DNA of 64,000 bases from an uncultured Clostridia bacterium (GCA_947166385.1 CAMVEB010000007.1:1-64000), one strand, 5' to 3'. Positions 8,211-16,511 are shown, counted from the stretch's first letter. Notes: generated from the letters alone by a model not told the origin. Numbers and translations: made by a program.

Positions 8211-9246
8211 TCACGCCCGCCTCCTCCGCGTCCCTGGTATACTGCACATCCACCTGCACCGTGACGGACTCCGCTTTGCTCAGGTATTTCACCGCTGTCG
8301 CCAGCTCATCCGGTCCGCCAGGTATGCTCAGCAGCATGTTGCCGTAGATTTTCCCGTTCAGCGTTCTTGTCGTCGCGGACAGGATATTTGCCGCGATTTT
8401 GCAGTCGATAGCCATAGAGGTAATCAGGGGCTTGGCTGTCGCTTCAGCTCCCTGGAATACCAGGCGGATCGTCTGCTGGTTAGCCTGCGTGTAGGTATCC
8501 ATGCCCTCCGCCACGTCCGGAAAAACCAGCGCCTTGGTGGCCCGGGCCTTCGGGTTGGAGAAGATCTGGCTGACATCGCCTTCCTCCACCACCGTGCCGT
8601 TCTCCAGGATGGCCACCCGGTTGCAGATCTCCTGCACGACGCTCATCTGATGGGTAATCACAATCACGGTGATCCCCATCGTCCGGTTGATTTCCCGGAT
8701 CAGGTCCAGGATGGAGTGGGTCGTTTTCGGGTCAAGGGCGGAAGTCGCCTCGTCGCACAGCAGCACTTTCGGGTTGGTCGCCAGCGCCCGGGCAATGGCA
8801 ATCCGCTGCTGCTGGCCTCCGGACAGTTGGGCCGGATAGCTGTTGGCCTTATCCGGCAGTCCGACAGTTTCCAGCAGCTCCGTTGCTTTTTTCCTGGCTT
8901 CCGCCCGGGGCATATGGATCAGCTTCAGCGGCAGCATAATATTCTCCAGACAGGTCCGCTGCATCAGCAGGTTGAAGCTCTGGAAGATCATGGTGATCTG
9001 GTGCCGTACCTGCTGGATCTCTTTTTTTCCAAGGGATCCCAGGTCTGTTTCGTCCCAGATAACGGAGCCCTCCGTAGGCCGTTCCAGCATGTTGATGCAT
9101 CGCACCAGCGTGCTTTTCCCGGCGCCGCTCATCCCGATAATTCCGTAAATATCCCCATCGTTGATCGTCAGGGACACGTGCTTCAGTGCGTCCACCGGGC
9201 CGTCTGCCGTGGTGAAGCTCTTGGAAAGGTTACGCAGTTCAATCAT
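8203..9246 (-). CDS. metN: Methionine ABC transporter ATP-binding protein MetN
   Basis: The 347-residue ATPase has Walker A GMSGAGKST (about residues 37-45), the signature LSGGQQQR, Walker B VLLCDEATSALD, and the switch histidine region VIVITHQM. After the ABC domain a ~90-residue C-terminal part (about 255-345) corresponds to the NIL domain that binds methionine and inhibits transport in MetN proteins. The ATG at 9246 is chosen because GGGGGA precedes it and the conserved MIELRNLSKSF begins there. It sits between metQ and metI in one operon, with a hairpin separating it from metQ. Confidence 0.95.
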   Translation of the reverse strand: MIELRNLSKSFTTADGPVDALKHVSLTINDGDIYGIIGMSGAGKSTLVRCINMLERPTEGSVIWDETDLGSLGKKEIQQVRHQITMIFQSFNLLMQRTCLENIMLPLKLIHMPRAEARKKATELLETVGLPDKANSYPAQLSGGQQQRIAIARALATNPKVLLCDEATSALDPKTTHSILDLIREINRTMGITVIVITHQMSVVQEICNRVAILENGTVVEEGDVSQIFSNPKARATKALVFPDVAEGMDTYTQANQQTIRLVFQGAEATAKPLITSMAIDCKIAANILSATTRTLNGKIYGNMLLSIPGGPDELATAVKYLSKAESVTVQVDVQYTRDAEEAGVNG

Positions 9247-9270
9247 GATCAATTCCCCCGGACAAGAAAG

Positions 9271-9298
9271 CACACCGGCGGCATAAGCTGCCGGTGTG
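9271..9298 (-). terminator. Intercistronic hairpin between metQ and metN
   Basis: A nine-base-pair stem (9271-9279 with 9290-9298) with a ten-base loop is followed on the minus strand by a T-rich run (CTTTCTTG). It probably lets only part of the transcripts continue into metN-metI, giving more binding protein than membrane complex. Confidence 0.6.
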
Positions 9299-9334
9299 TT
9301 GAAATGTCTTTGTTTTCCGTGCGGTATCTGTCCC

Positions 9335-10186
9335 TTATTCCGCTTTCAGCGCGTCCAGGGTTTCCTGCTTGCCGCCGTAGAGGGCCATGGGCTCCACATG
9401 CACGCCGGCAATGGTTACCAGCTTGGTGCCGTTCTCAGCGTTGAAGCTGTCCTGATAGGGCTGATGAGCAAAGTAGTTCGCGAACACGTCGCCGCCGTCC
9501 ACCATGGTGTTCGGGGTCACATAGTCGGTCACTTCGATCACTTCCAGGGTGATGCCTTTCTCCGCCAGGATACCGGCAACAACATCCTTCAGCACTTCTT
9601 CATGGGGCACGGGGGTCGCGGCGATGGTAATCGTCGTTCCCTTCAGGGCTTCGTAATCCACGGTCGCGTCATATCCATCGGTGGGTTCGGCCACGGTGGA
9701 CACCGCGTTGCCGGCATACTTCTCGTTGATGTAATCCGCCACCTGCTTGCTGCTCACAGCTGCCGCCAAAGCCTTGGCCGCGTCGCCCGCTTCGTTGCCT
9801 TCCTTGACGCTGACCACGTTCACATAGGGGGAATTCGCGTCTTCGATCGCCAGGGAATCCTGCAGAGGATTCAGTCCGGCATCCATCGCGAAGTTGTTGT
9901 TGATAATGACGTAGTCAACGTCCTTGTTCAGCTTGTATTCCGGCAGGACGGAAGCTTCCACTTCAATGATTTCCACTTCCACGGCAGTGGATTCAATGTC
10001 CAGCTTGGTGGCTTCCAGGCCGACGCCTTCCTTCAGGGTCAGGATGCCGTTCGCCTGCAGCAGCAGCAGCGCGCGGCCTTCATTGGTGGGATCGTTGGGC
10101 ACCGCGATCGTCAGGGCATCCGCCAGCGCGGCGGTTGCGGACAGGGCCAGTACAGCGGCCAGAACAAAAGCCAGGATCTTCTTCAT
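9335..10186 (-). CDS. metQ: Circularly permuted methionine-binding protein MetQ
   Basis: The 283-residue protein is the solute-binding subunit of the methionine importer, but with its two halves in swapped order. After a Sec signal peptide (residues 1-22, cleavage near ALA-DA) it begins with the part that normally forms the second half of MetQ (AVPNDPTNEGRALLLLQ at about 28-44, then SPYVNV, then INEKYAGNAV near 153-162). A ~20-residue linker follows. It then ends with the part that normally comes first (AATPVPHEEVLK at 189-200, VTDYVTPN, HQPYQDSF, HVEPMALYGGKQETLDALK). No residues seem lost. There is no lipobox cysteine, unlike usual Gram-positive MetQ. The start is set by GGAGG upstream. It is first in the metQNI operon. 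Confidence 0.9.
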   Translation of the reverse strand: MKKILAFVLAAVLALSATAALADALTIAVPNDPTNEGRALLLLQANGILTLKEGVGLEATKLDIESTAVEVEIIEVEASVLPEYKLNKDVDYVIINNNFAMDAGLNPLQDSLAIEDANSPYVNVVSVKEGNEAGDAAKALAAAVSSKQVADYINEKYAGNAVSTVAEPTDGYDATVDYEALKGTTITIAATPVPHEEVLKDVVAGILAEKGITLEVIEVTDYVTPNTMVDGGDVFANYFAHQPYQDSFNAENGTKLVTIAGVHVEPMALYGGKQETLDALKAE

Positions 10187-10259
10187 TATGATGTTCCTCC
10201 TCGTAATCATTTCCTGAACCCTTTTCTCCGGTAGAAAGCCCCCGGAAGGGAACACGCGC

Positions 10260-10289
10260 ATTATAGCCAGAAAAGAATCCTTTTGTCCA
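10260..10289 (-). promoter_or_regulatory. metQNI promoter
   Basis: On the minus strand TGGACA (10289-10284) and TATAAT (10265-10260) are separated by 18 bases. Transcription would start near 10253, leaving a leader of about 65 bases. I see no SAM riboswitch or T-box in that leader. Confidence 0.6.
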
Positions 10290-10311
10290 ATATCCACAGA
10301 AAATAGATGGG

Positions 10312-10328
10312 TATAGATTCAATCTATA
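10312..10328. promoter_or_regulatory. Perfect 8-1-8 palindrome upstream of metQ (possible LysR-type site)
   Basis: TATAGATT, one base, AATCTATA forms a perfect inverted repeat centred about 67 bases upstream of the predicted metQ start of transcription. LysR-type activators typically bind a dyad of this length near -65, and such regulators control methionine uptake in some Bacillota; applying that here is inference. No regulator gene is adjacent. Confidence 0.5.
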
Positions 10329-10440
10329 GATCCATGGTTTTGTTCTCGCTTTTACCTTCATCCGTATAAACAATCGGCGGATGGAGATGAAAAGAACAGT
10401 CTTTACAAAGAAAAAAGCGGATTTTGGATAAAGAAAAGCC

Positions 10441-10469
10441 TTGACAGGACAGAAGAAGAGGAATATTAT
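10441..10469 (+). promoter_or_regulatory. Promoter of the metal-efflux operon
   Basis: Consensus TTGACA (10441-10446) and TATTAT (10464-10469) with a 17-base spacer. The operator at 10473-10498 covers the expected start of transcription near 10476. Confidence 0.8.
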
Positions 10470-10472
10470 TCT

Positions 10473-10498
10473 ATTAAACGATTAAATAATTGTTTAAT
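10473..10498. promoter_or_regulatory. ArsR/SmtB-type 12-2-12 operator
   Basis: ATTAAACGATTA, two bases, TAATTGTTTAAT: eleven of twelve positions are complementary. A 12-2-12 AT-rich inverted repeat over the start of transcription is the classic site of SmtB/CzrA-type repressors. The regulator is very probably the ArsR-family protein encoded at the end of the same operon (12770-13123). Confidence 0.75.
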
Positions 10499-10525
10499 CT
10501 TTAATCAGAAAGGAGCCTTCTGAAT

Positions 10526-10744
10526 ATGAAAAAGAGCTACAGGATCGAAGTCGACTGCGCCAACTGCGCCAACAAGATGGAAGTCGCCGCCGCCAGGGTG
10601 CCCGGTGTGGAGCAGGTCAACGTAAATTTCATGACTCAGAAAATGATTGTCAGTTTCTCCGATGGGGCGGATCCCGCCAAAGTCATGCAGGAAGTCGCCG
10701 CCGCGTGTAAAAAGGTGGAGCGGGACTGTTTCATCGAGCTGTAA
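10526..10744 (+). CDS. Heavy-metal-associated (HMA) domain protein
   Basis: A 72-residue single HMA domain with the motif DCANCANK (cysteines 11 and 14) where standard HMA domains have the metal-binding CxxC. It is the first gene of the efflux operon; the ATPase downstream lacks its own N-terminal HMA domain, so this looks like a split-off metal-binding domain or chaperone that hands Zn, Cd or a similar ion to the pump. Two additional cysteines near the C-terminus (about 61 and 68) may add ligands. The RBS AAAGGAG is well placed. Confidence 0.82.
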   Translation: MKKSYRIEVDCANCANKMEVAAARVPGVEQVNVNFMTQKMIVSFSDGADPAKVMQEVAAACKKVERDCFIEL

Positions 10745-10825
10745 ATCCGTATCTTTCGGAAGCCGGAAGATCGAAGCGATTGAATGTATCAGGCGTTTTA
10801 ATGTATCAGGAAAGAGGGACTGACC

Positions 10826-12751
10826 ATGACCGGGAAGCAGAAAAAATCATTGATCCGGATTCTCATCGCGGCCGCGCTGATGGTTGCGCTGTGTTTTCTT
10901 CCGGAAGACCTGCTGCATCTTTCCTTCGTTCCGGAAGGCAGTCCTCTGCAGCAGCTTCCCCGGATGCTGCTCTACCTGGTTCCCTATCTGATCGTCGGGT
11001 ATGACATCCTGCTGAAGGCTTTTCACGGCATTCTCAGTCGGCAGGTCTTCGATGAAAACTTCCTCATGGCCTTCGCCACGATCGGGGCGCTTGCGATCGG
11101 GCTGATGAAAACCGGGGATTTCGCCGAAGCGCCCGCTGTCATGCTGTTTTATCAGATCGGGGAATGGTTCCAGAGCTATGCCGTCGGCAAAAGCCGCCGA
11201 AGCATCAGCTCTCTCATGGATATCCGTCCTGACTTTGCCCGCATGGAATCAGAGAACGGGCCGGAGGAAACCGATCCTGAGGAAGTGCCGGTCGGGGCTG
11301 TCATTCTTGTCCGCCCCGGGGAAAAGGTTCCGATCGACGGAATCGTTCTCGAGGGAACTTCCTCTCTGAACACCAGTGCCCTGACCGGTGAAAGCGTTCC
11401 CCGGGACGTGAAGCCCGGAGAGGAAATCATCAGCGGCTGCATCAACATGACCGGTCTCCTGCGGATCCGCACCACCCGGGAATTCGGGGAGTCCACCGTC
11501 TCAAAGATCCTGGAGCTGGTGGAGAACGCCTCTTCCCTCAAGTCCAGGTCGGAGAACTTCATTTCCCGCTTTGCGAGGGTTTATACTCCCGCTGTGGTCA
11601 TCGCTGCCCTGGCACTGGCCCTGCTGCCCCCGGCCGTCCGCTCGCTGTTCCTGGGTCTCGCCCCGGAATGGGGAGATTGGATCTACCGGGCTCTGACCTT
11701 CCTGGTTATCAGCTGCCCCTGCGCCCTGGTCATCAGCATCCCGCTGACCTTCTTTGCAGGAATCGGCGGTGCCGGAAAAGCCGGTATCCTGGTCAAGGGC
11801 TCCGTCTATCTGGAAGAACTTGCCCGGACCGGCATGGTGGTCTTTGACAAAACCGGCACCCTGACCCGCGGGCGTTTTGATGTGACGGCCGTCCACCATA
11901 GTCCTCTGGCGGAAGAAGAACTGCTGGAATACGCGGCCCTCGCTGAGTCCTCCTCCTCCCATCCAATCGCCGTCAGCATCCGCAAAGCCTGCACCCGCCC
12001 GCTGGATCTCAGCCGGGTCGGAAAGGTGGAAGAGCTCGGTGGGAATGGAGTCCTCGTACAGATTGACGGAAAGGATGTCGCAGCCGGCAACGGCCGTCTG
12101 ATGGATCATCTGGGCATTCCCTACCATGAGTGCCATGAAGCCGGTACCATTGTGCATATGGCCATGGACGGCCATTATGCCGGCCACATTGTGATCTCCG
12201 ATCAGGAAAAGCCGGAATCGAAAGAAGCGATGGCTGCCCTGAAACGCGCCGGCATCCGGCAGACCGTCATGCTGACCGGGGACCGGGAGGCTGTTGCCCG
12301 CAGCGTTGCGGAGCGGCTGGAAATCGATCAGGTGTACAGCGACCTGCTCCCGGCGGACAAAGTATCCCGGGTGGAAGAATTGCTTCAGGCAAAAAGTCCG
12401 GGCGAAGCGCTGGCTTTTGTCGGGGACGGGATCAACGACGCGCCGGTTCTGACCCGGGCGGATCTGGGCATCGCCATGGGCGCCATGGGGTCCGATGCTG
12501 CCATCGAGGCGGCGGATGTGGTGCTGATGGATGACAATCCCCTGAAAATCGCCAAAGCGATCCGCATCTCCCGCAAATGCATGCGCATTGTCCGCCAGAA
12601 TATTGTCTTTGCCCTGGCCGTCAAGGGCATCTGCCTGGTACTAGGTGCCCTGGGGGTCGCCAATATGGGCCTGGCCATCTTCGCTGATGTGGGCGTCATG
12701 GTGCTGGCCGTCCTGAACGCCATCCGCGCCCTGTTCACTGAAAAGCTGTAA
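10826..12751 (+). CDS. Heavy-metal P1B-type ATPase (Zn/Cd exporter type)
   Basis: The 641-residue membrane pump has the actuator motif LTGES, the ion-binding SCPCAL in membrane helix 6 (C297, P298, C299), the phosphorylation site DKTGTLTRG (D341), the HP motif in SSSHPIAVS, and the GDGINDAPVL hinge. The CPC motif with this context is typical of CadA/ZntA pumps that export Zn(II), Cd(II), Pb(II). No N-terminal metal-binding domain is fused; the start is directly at the first membrane helices. The small HMA protein upstream and the ArsR regulator downstream complete a self-regulated efflux operon. Confidence 0.92.
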   Translation: MTGKQKKSLIRILIAAALMVALCFLPEDLLHLSFVPEGSPLQQLPRMLLYLVPYLIVGYDILLKAFHGILSRQVFDENFLMAFATIGALAIGLMKTGDFAEAPAVMLFYQIGEWFQSYAVGKSRRSISSLMDIRPDFARMESENGPEETDPEEVPVGAVILVRPGEKVPIDGIVLEGTSSLNTSALTGESVPRDVKPGEEIISGCINMTGLLRIRTTREFGESTVSKILELVENASSLKSRSENFISRFARVYTPAVVIAALALALLPPAVRSLFLGLAPEWGDWIYRALTFLVISCPCALVISIPLTFFAGIGGAGKAGILVKGSVYLEELARTGMVVFDKTGTLTRGRFDVTAVHHSPLAEEELLEYAALAESSSSHPIAVSIRKACTRPLDLSRVGKVEELGGNGVLVQIDGKDVAAGNGRLMDHLGIPYHECHEAGTIVHMAMDGHYAGHIVISDQEKPESKEAMAALKRAGIRQTVMLTGDREAVARSVAERLEIDQVYSDLLPADKVSRVEELLQAKSPGEALAFVGDGINDAPVLTRADLGIAMGAMGSDAAIEAADVVLMDDNPLKIAKAIRISRKCMRIVRQNIVFALAVKGICLVLGALGVANMGLAIFADVGVMVLAVLNAIRALFTEKL

Positions 12752-12769
12752 ACCGCACAGGAGGAAGCT

Positions 12770-13123
12770 ATGGATCATCTGCCTCATAACCACAATGAAA
12801 AAGCCGAACGGATGTTCGGCCATATGCCCGCTCCGGAGGAATTCTCCGCCGCGGCGGATCTGTTCAAGCTGATGAGCGACGGAACCCGGATTAAACTCTT
12901 CTGGCTCCTGTGCCACTGTGAGGAATGCCTCCTGGATCTTTCCGCCATGATGGACATGTCCAGCCCGGCCCTTTCCCACCATCTGAAGCTTCTCCGTTCC
13001 TGCGGGCTCATCACATCCCGCCGGGGCGGCAAGGAAGTCTATTATAAAGCAGCGGACAACGAAAAGGCCGCCGCCCTGCATCATATGATCGAGCGCATCG
13101 CGGAAATCGCCTGCCCGGAATAG
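12770..13123 (+). CDS. ArsR/SmtB-family metal-sensing repressor
   Basis: A 117-residue winged-helix protein. Residues about 25-100 hold the ArsR fold with the recognition helix SSPALSHHLKLLRSCGLI. Potential metal ligands include CHCEEC around residues 48-53 (the alpha-3 site used by CadC/ArsR-type sensors), a histidine-rich N-terminus (residues 3-8) and HH in the last helix. It is 18 bases downstream of the ATPase and is the likely occupant of the operator at 10473-10498, which it would leave on binding metal. Confidence 0.88.
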   Translation: MDHLPHNHNEKAERMFGHMPAPEEFSAAADLFKLMSDGTRIKLFWLLCHCEECLLDLSAMMDMSSPALSHHLKLLRSCGLITSRRGGKEVYYKAADNEKAAALHHMIERIAEIACPE

Positions 13124-13173
13124 TTTTTACTGTCGTTTACTGTTTTTGTCAGGCATTGGACCTGCCTGTGATG

Positions 13174-13803
13174 TCAGTTTCCGCCGGCAGAAGATGCGGA
13201 TGACGAAGAGGAGAAGGAGCTGGAAGACGCGGAGCGGCGGGCCTCACGATCCTTGATCATATGCTGGAGGGTAACCAGGATCGCGACGACAGTCGGCTCA
13301 GCCTCAGGCCGGTAAATATCTACACAGTATTTGTCATGGATGGAAAACATTTTCTGGCTGATTACAGCGATGATATTCCCCTGCTGGTCATAGAGCTGGA
13401 AGTTCAGCTCGGCAATATTGCCCCGGAGTACCCAGCCCAGTCCCTCGATATTGGTCACATCCTTGATGATGTGCCAGAGCTCGTTAGACAGTTCGAAACT
13501 TTTCCCGTCGGCCATGGTGATAAAATGCCGCTCATGAAAGCTGAAGACCTTTCGCTCGATATGCGCTACATGGTTTCCGTCCTTGTCGGCGATATCGGTT
13601 TTGTCCCTGATCGAGAAAAACTTGCTGCTCGAATGGTAAAGCACGTTTTCATGCTCATCCGTGATATCTGTATCCTTGTGCAGGGACAGAATTTTTGATG
13701 TAGTAAACAGGGAACGGACCGGTTGACCGTATTCGGCAACATTGTTGACATTCGCTTCCTCGCCCGCTTCCCGGAACCGGTGATATTTGGATACAACGCC
13801 CAT
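13174..13803 (-). CDS. LURP-one-related / Tubby-like fold protein
   Basis: The 209-residue protein has repeated beta-strand pairs (LFTTSKILSL, KFFSIRDKTDI, KVFSFHERHFI, KMFSIHDKYCVDIY) typical of the LOR/YxjI-type 12-stranded barrel. It ends in a serine-rich low-complexity tail of about 20 residues followed by AGGN. The biochemical role of bacterial LOR proteins is not established. The start at 13803 is supported by AAGGAGGT; the longer frame to 13857 has no such site. It lies alone between the efflux operon and the ferredoxin-thioredoxin pair, convergent with the former. Confidence 0.65.
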   Translation of the reverse strand: MGVVSKYHRFREAGEEANVNNVAEYGQPVRSLFTTSKILSLHKDTDITDEHENVLYHSSSKFFSIRDKTDIADKDGNHVAHIERKVFSFHERHFITMADGKSFELSNELWHIIKDVTNIEGLGWVLRGNIAELNFQLYDQQGNIIAVISQKMFSIHDKYCVDIYRPEAEPTVVAILVTLQHMIKDREARRSASSSSFSSSSSASSAGGN

Positions 13804-13922
13804 AATCTTGAACCTCCTTCTTGAGATAGCACTTTTTCGATTTTTTAAGCAAATCATGATCCTTTGCCTTTATTGGCAGCAGAACACTAGATCAGTCGTG
13901 TCGTGCAGTATTTTACCGCAGA

Positions 13923-15515
13923 TCATGGTATCTGTCCACTTGTTGTTTCCGCCGCGGTTTCCGGATCTGATCCCTGAGTGTCCGCAAGCGCCTGCCTGTA
14001 GAGTTCCTCCAGTTTTTCAAAGGTTAATGGTGCCTGGGCATTGTAGATCACAACACCCTGTCGGTTCAGGATGATCGTCTGCGGCATGGCGTCTGAAGCA
14101 TTCAGCAGGGGCAGAAGCCCCTTCTCCTTGCTGTCCAGCGCGAAATCCACGTGATCCCAGCCTTTGTCAGCCAGAAATTCCTTGGCCTTTTTGGCGCCGG
14201 CTTTGTGATGGATCGCCAGGATTTCCACATCCGGATATGTTGTTTTCAGTTGCTCATAGTAAGGCAGTTCTGCCACGCAGGGGGCGCATGTAGTCGCCCA
14301 GAAATTGATGATTACCACCTGCCCCCGGCAATCCGACAGGAGGAATTTTCCCCCGCTGAGCAGTTCCGTGGAAAAGTCCGGAGCCAGATCGCCAACTTCT
14401 GTTCCGACAGTCAGCCCGGCTGTCCCATTCTTCTCTTTTCCCTCCTCCCCGGTTTCAGAAGCAGCCGCAGCCGCCGGAGGATTGGTTTTGCTGACGGCCG
14501 GTTCGATCAGGTTGAACCAGCAGAGCGAAAAGGCCAGCACCGCGATCGCGATGCACCAGGCCGCGCGGCCAGTCTTCTTCCGTTTCAGGATAGCCGGTTC
14601 CGGATCCGCGTTTTTGCCGGTCTCCGGGTCCTTCAGCGTGATCTTTCCGCATTTCAGGGATATGGCGCCCTGGGTGCAGGTATCCATGCATTTCCCGCAG
14701 GAGATACACTCGTGATCCCCCACATGCCGAACATCCATCTGGCACTTCATCACGCACAATCCGCAACCGTTGCAGCGGTCCGGGTTCACCTTCACGCCGG
14801 TCAGGGCAAAGCGGTTGAACAACCCGTAAATAGCCCCCAGCGGACAGATGAATCGGCAGAAGGTTCGGTAGCAGAACACGCAGGCCAGACCGATCGCCAC
14901 CATAATCACCCATTTATTGGTGAAAGCCGCCCCCAGCTGAAAGAAGGAGGAACTGTTGACAGGATTCTGGAGGAGTCCGACCGCGCCTTCAAAAGTCCCG
15001 GCAGGGCAGATGTATTTGCAGAAACCCGGCAGGATGATTCCCTTTCCAACGCCGTAAATAAGCGGGATGGCAATGACGAACACAGCTAAAAAAGCATATT
15101 TCAGCCAGGACAGTTTCCGGGTAATATGGCTCTTTCGGATTTTCGGGGTCGGTATTTTATGCAGCAGTTCCTGAATCAGCCCCAGGGGACAAATCCATCC
15201 GCAGATCGTTCTTCCCAGGATCACGCCGAACAGCGTCAGGATACCGAGCACATACCAGGGCGCGGTGTGCCCGGCGGCATTCAGGGCATTCTGCAGTGCG
15301 CCCAGCGGGCAGCTGCCGACAGCGCCCGGGCAGGAATAGCAGTTAAATCCCGGAACACAGACGGCCTTCAGATCACCGGTGTAAATATGGCCGTCGATAA
15401 ATCCCTTCAGGTTCGCGTTGTACAGGAGGGCGGCATACAGCTGAACCAGGCGGCGGGTTCCCGGCCTCTGTATTCTTATCCCTTTGTTCCCGGGGATTCT
15501 GTTTTCATGATTCAT
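13923..15515 (-). CDS. Membrane 4Fe-4S protein fused to a TlpA-like thioredoxin domain
   Basis: The 530-residue protein joins two modules. The first (about 1-330) is a NapH/NosR-like membrane ferredoxin with CPGAVGSCPLGA, two CGWICPLG/CRFICPLG motifs, several membrane helices and a CNGCGLCVMKC plus CISCGKCMDTC pair for two 4Fe-4S clusters. After another membrane helix (near 350) comes a secreted-side thioredoxin-fold domain (about 385-510) with the redox motif CAPC and the NFWATTCAPC context of TlpA/ResA proteins. The fusion suggests electrons pass from cytoplasmic donors through the clusters to extracytoplasmic thiols; this is inference. The start is placed five bases after the stop of the CXXC partner gene. 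Confidence 0.85.
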   Translation of the reverse strand: MNHENRIPGNKGIRIQRPGTRRLVQLYAALLYNANLKGFIDGHIYTGDLKAVCVPGFNCYSCPGAVGSCPLGALQNALNAAGHTAPWYVLGILTLFGVILGRTICGWICPLGLIQELLHKIPTPKIRKSHITRKLSWLKYAFLAVFVIAIPLIYGVGKGIILPGFCKYICPAGTFEGAVGLLQNPVNSSSFFQLGAAFTNKWVIMVAIGLACVFCYRTFCRFICPLGAIYGLFNRFALTGVKVNPDRCNGCGLCVMKCQMDVRHVGDHECISCGKCMDTCTQGAISLKCGKITLKDPETGKNADPEPAILKRKKTGRAAWCIAIAVLAFSLCWFNLIEPAVSKTNPPAAAAASETGEEGKEKNGTAGLTVGTEVGDLAPDFSTELLSGGKFLLSDCRGQVVIINFWATTCAPCVAELPYYEQLKTTYPDVEILAIHHKAGAKKAKEFLADKGWDHVDFALDSKEKGLLPLLNASDAMPQTIILNRQGVVIYNAQAPLTFEKLEELYRQALADTQGSDPETAAETTSGQIP

Positions 15516-15519
15516 CGTC

Positions 15520-15993
15520 TTATCCAAGCCCGATACACTCCGTACAGATGGCCGCGCCTTTCGCCAGAACATCTTCCAGGCCGCCATTCAGAATTCCCGC
15601 AATGATCAGACACACTGCCAGAATCATCACCGCCACACGAAGATACAGTTCTCCCGAAGTTGCCTGCTGGTGAACTGCCTTATCCTGTAAGTTCCCAAGG
15701 TTTCGCAGCAGTTTTTCATCCCGCACGGGTTTATCCGCGTTTTCATCTCTGATGTTCAGGATCAGGCCGGCCAGCGTCATCCCAAAGGCACAGAAGATCA
15801 CAGGCAGGACAGGCAGCAGTTTGGCGCCGGCTCTTTCGCGGGTAAACATGTAGTAAAACAGGTCTCCTTCAGCCTGTTTCGCCGCTCCGTCAATATACAG
15901 ACAGAGTGCGCCAGCGGCCAGTAGTCCTGCCGCCACGATGCAGAGCGCCGATTGTGTGATAAGAAATGCTTTTTTCCGTATCATTGCGGTCAC
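15520..15993 (-). CDS. CD1871A-type CXXC membrane protein
   Basis: A 157-residue protein with three likely membrane helices (about 8-30, 55-78, 115-140) and the C-terminal motif ICTECIGLG, which marks the CD1871A family of short CXXC-containing membrane proteins; here the family part is the last ~50 residues after an N-terminal extension. Members sit next to membrane ferredoxin-TlpA genes, as here, and are presumed redox partners. The gene is immediately upstream of the 4Fe-4S/TlpA fusion. Confidence 0.7.
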   Translation of the reverse strand: MTAMIRKKAFLITQSALCIVAAGLLAAGALCLYIDGAAKQAEGDLFYYMFTRERAGAKLLPVLPVIFCAFGMTLAGLILNIRDENADKPVRDEKLLRNLGNLQDKAVHQQATSGELYLRVAVMILAVCLIIAGILNGGLEDVLAKGAAICTECIGLG

Positions 15994-16034
15994 TCCTTTT
16001 TCAGCAGTTTTCTCCTCCGGTGTGGATGACAGCG

Positions 16035-16511
16035 TTACTGTTCCAGGATAACTCCCCAGGCTTCCTCAAGTCTTTCCAGGCTCCAATGCGCGTTCGCCGG
16101 GCTGGTGGATGGCAGACATACCGCCTCCCGCCCGACAGCCGGGCGGATCAGCTTTTCGTAAAGGCTCCAGGAAGTTTTTCCGTTGCAGCAGATCAGGCGG
16201 ATCGGGCACTGATTCAGGATGATGCTCAGATCGTTCGCCTGAACCTCCCGGATGCTGGCATCCGAAGATCCCCTGATTTCACAGCTGGCGACCACATCCC
16301 ACAATGCCAGCCTGTTTCCGAGAATCAGTTCTTTTTTCTGTTCAATGGTTGTCGGAATATCCTGATGGAACAGGACGGATATCACCTTCCAGAACCGGTT
16401 CTGCGGATGCCCGTAGAAAAAATGCTGTTCTCTGGATCTGACGGAAGGAAAAGACCCCAGGATCAGAACCCGGCTTTCCCTGCTGTACAAAGGACCAAAT
16501 GGATGTTTCAC
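16035..16511 (-). CDS. DNA-deoxyinosine glycosylase (uracil-DNA glycosylase superfamily)
   Basis: The 158-residue protein matches the family-6 type of the uracil-DNA glycosylase superfamily: LILGSFPSVRS at residues 16-26 for the water-activating loop, FYGHPQNRFWKV at about 31-42, and the later STSPANAH motif near 135. These enzymes remove hypoxanthine (deaminated adenine) from DNA. It is a single gene between the CXXC protein and the DMT transporter. Confidence 0.85.
   Translation of the reverse strand: MKHPFGPLYSRESRVLILGSFPSVRSREQHFFYGHPQNRFWKVISVLFHQDIPTTIEQKKELILGNRLALWDVVASCEIRGSSDASIREVQANDLSIILNQCPIRLICCNGKTSWSLYEKLIRPAVGREAVCLPSTSPANAHWSLERLEEAWGVILEQ

Noticed and set aside
10187..10259. 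Possible SAM riboswitch or T-box ahead of metQ
   Set aside because: The leader is only about 65 bases and shows neither the conserved SAM-I core nor a T-box sequence; control by the upstream dyad is more likely.
10778..10811. Direct repeat AATGTATCAGG twice before the P-type ATPase gene
   Set aside because: Only two short copies in an intercistronic gap, with no element or dyad attached; probably a small local duplication.
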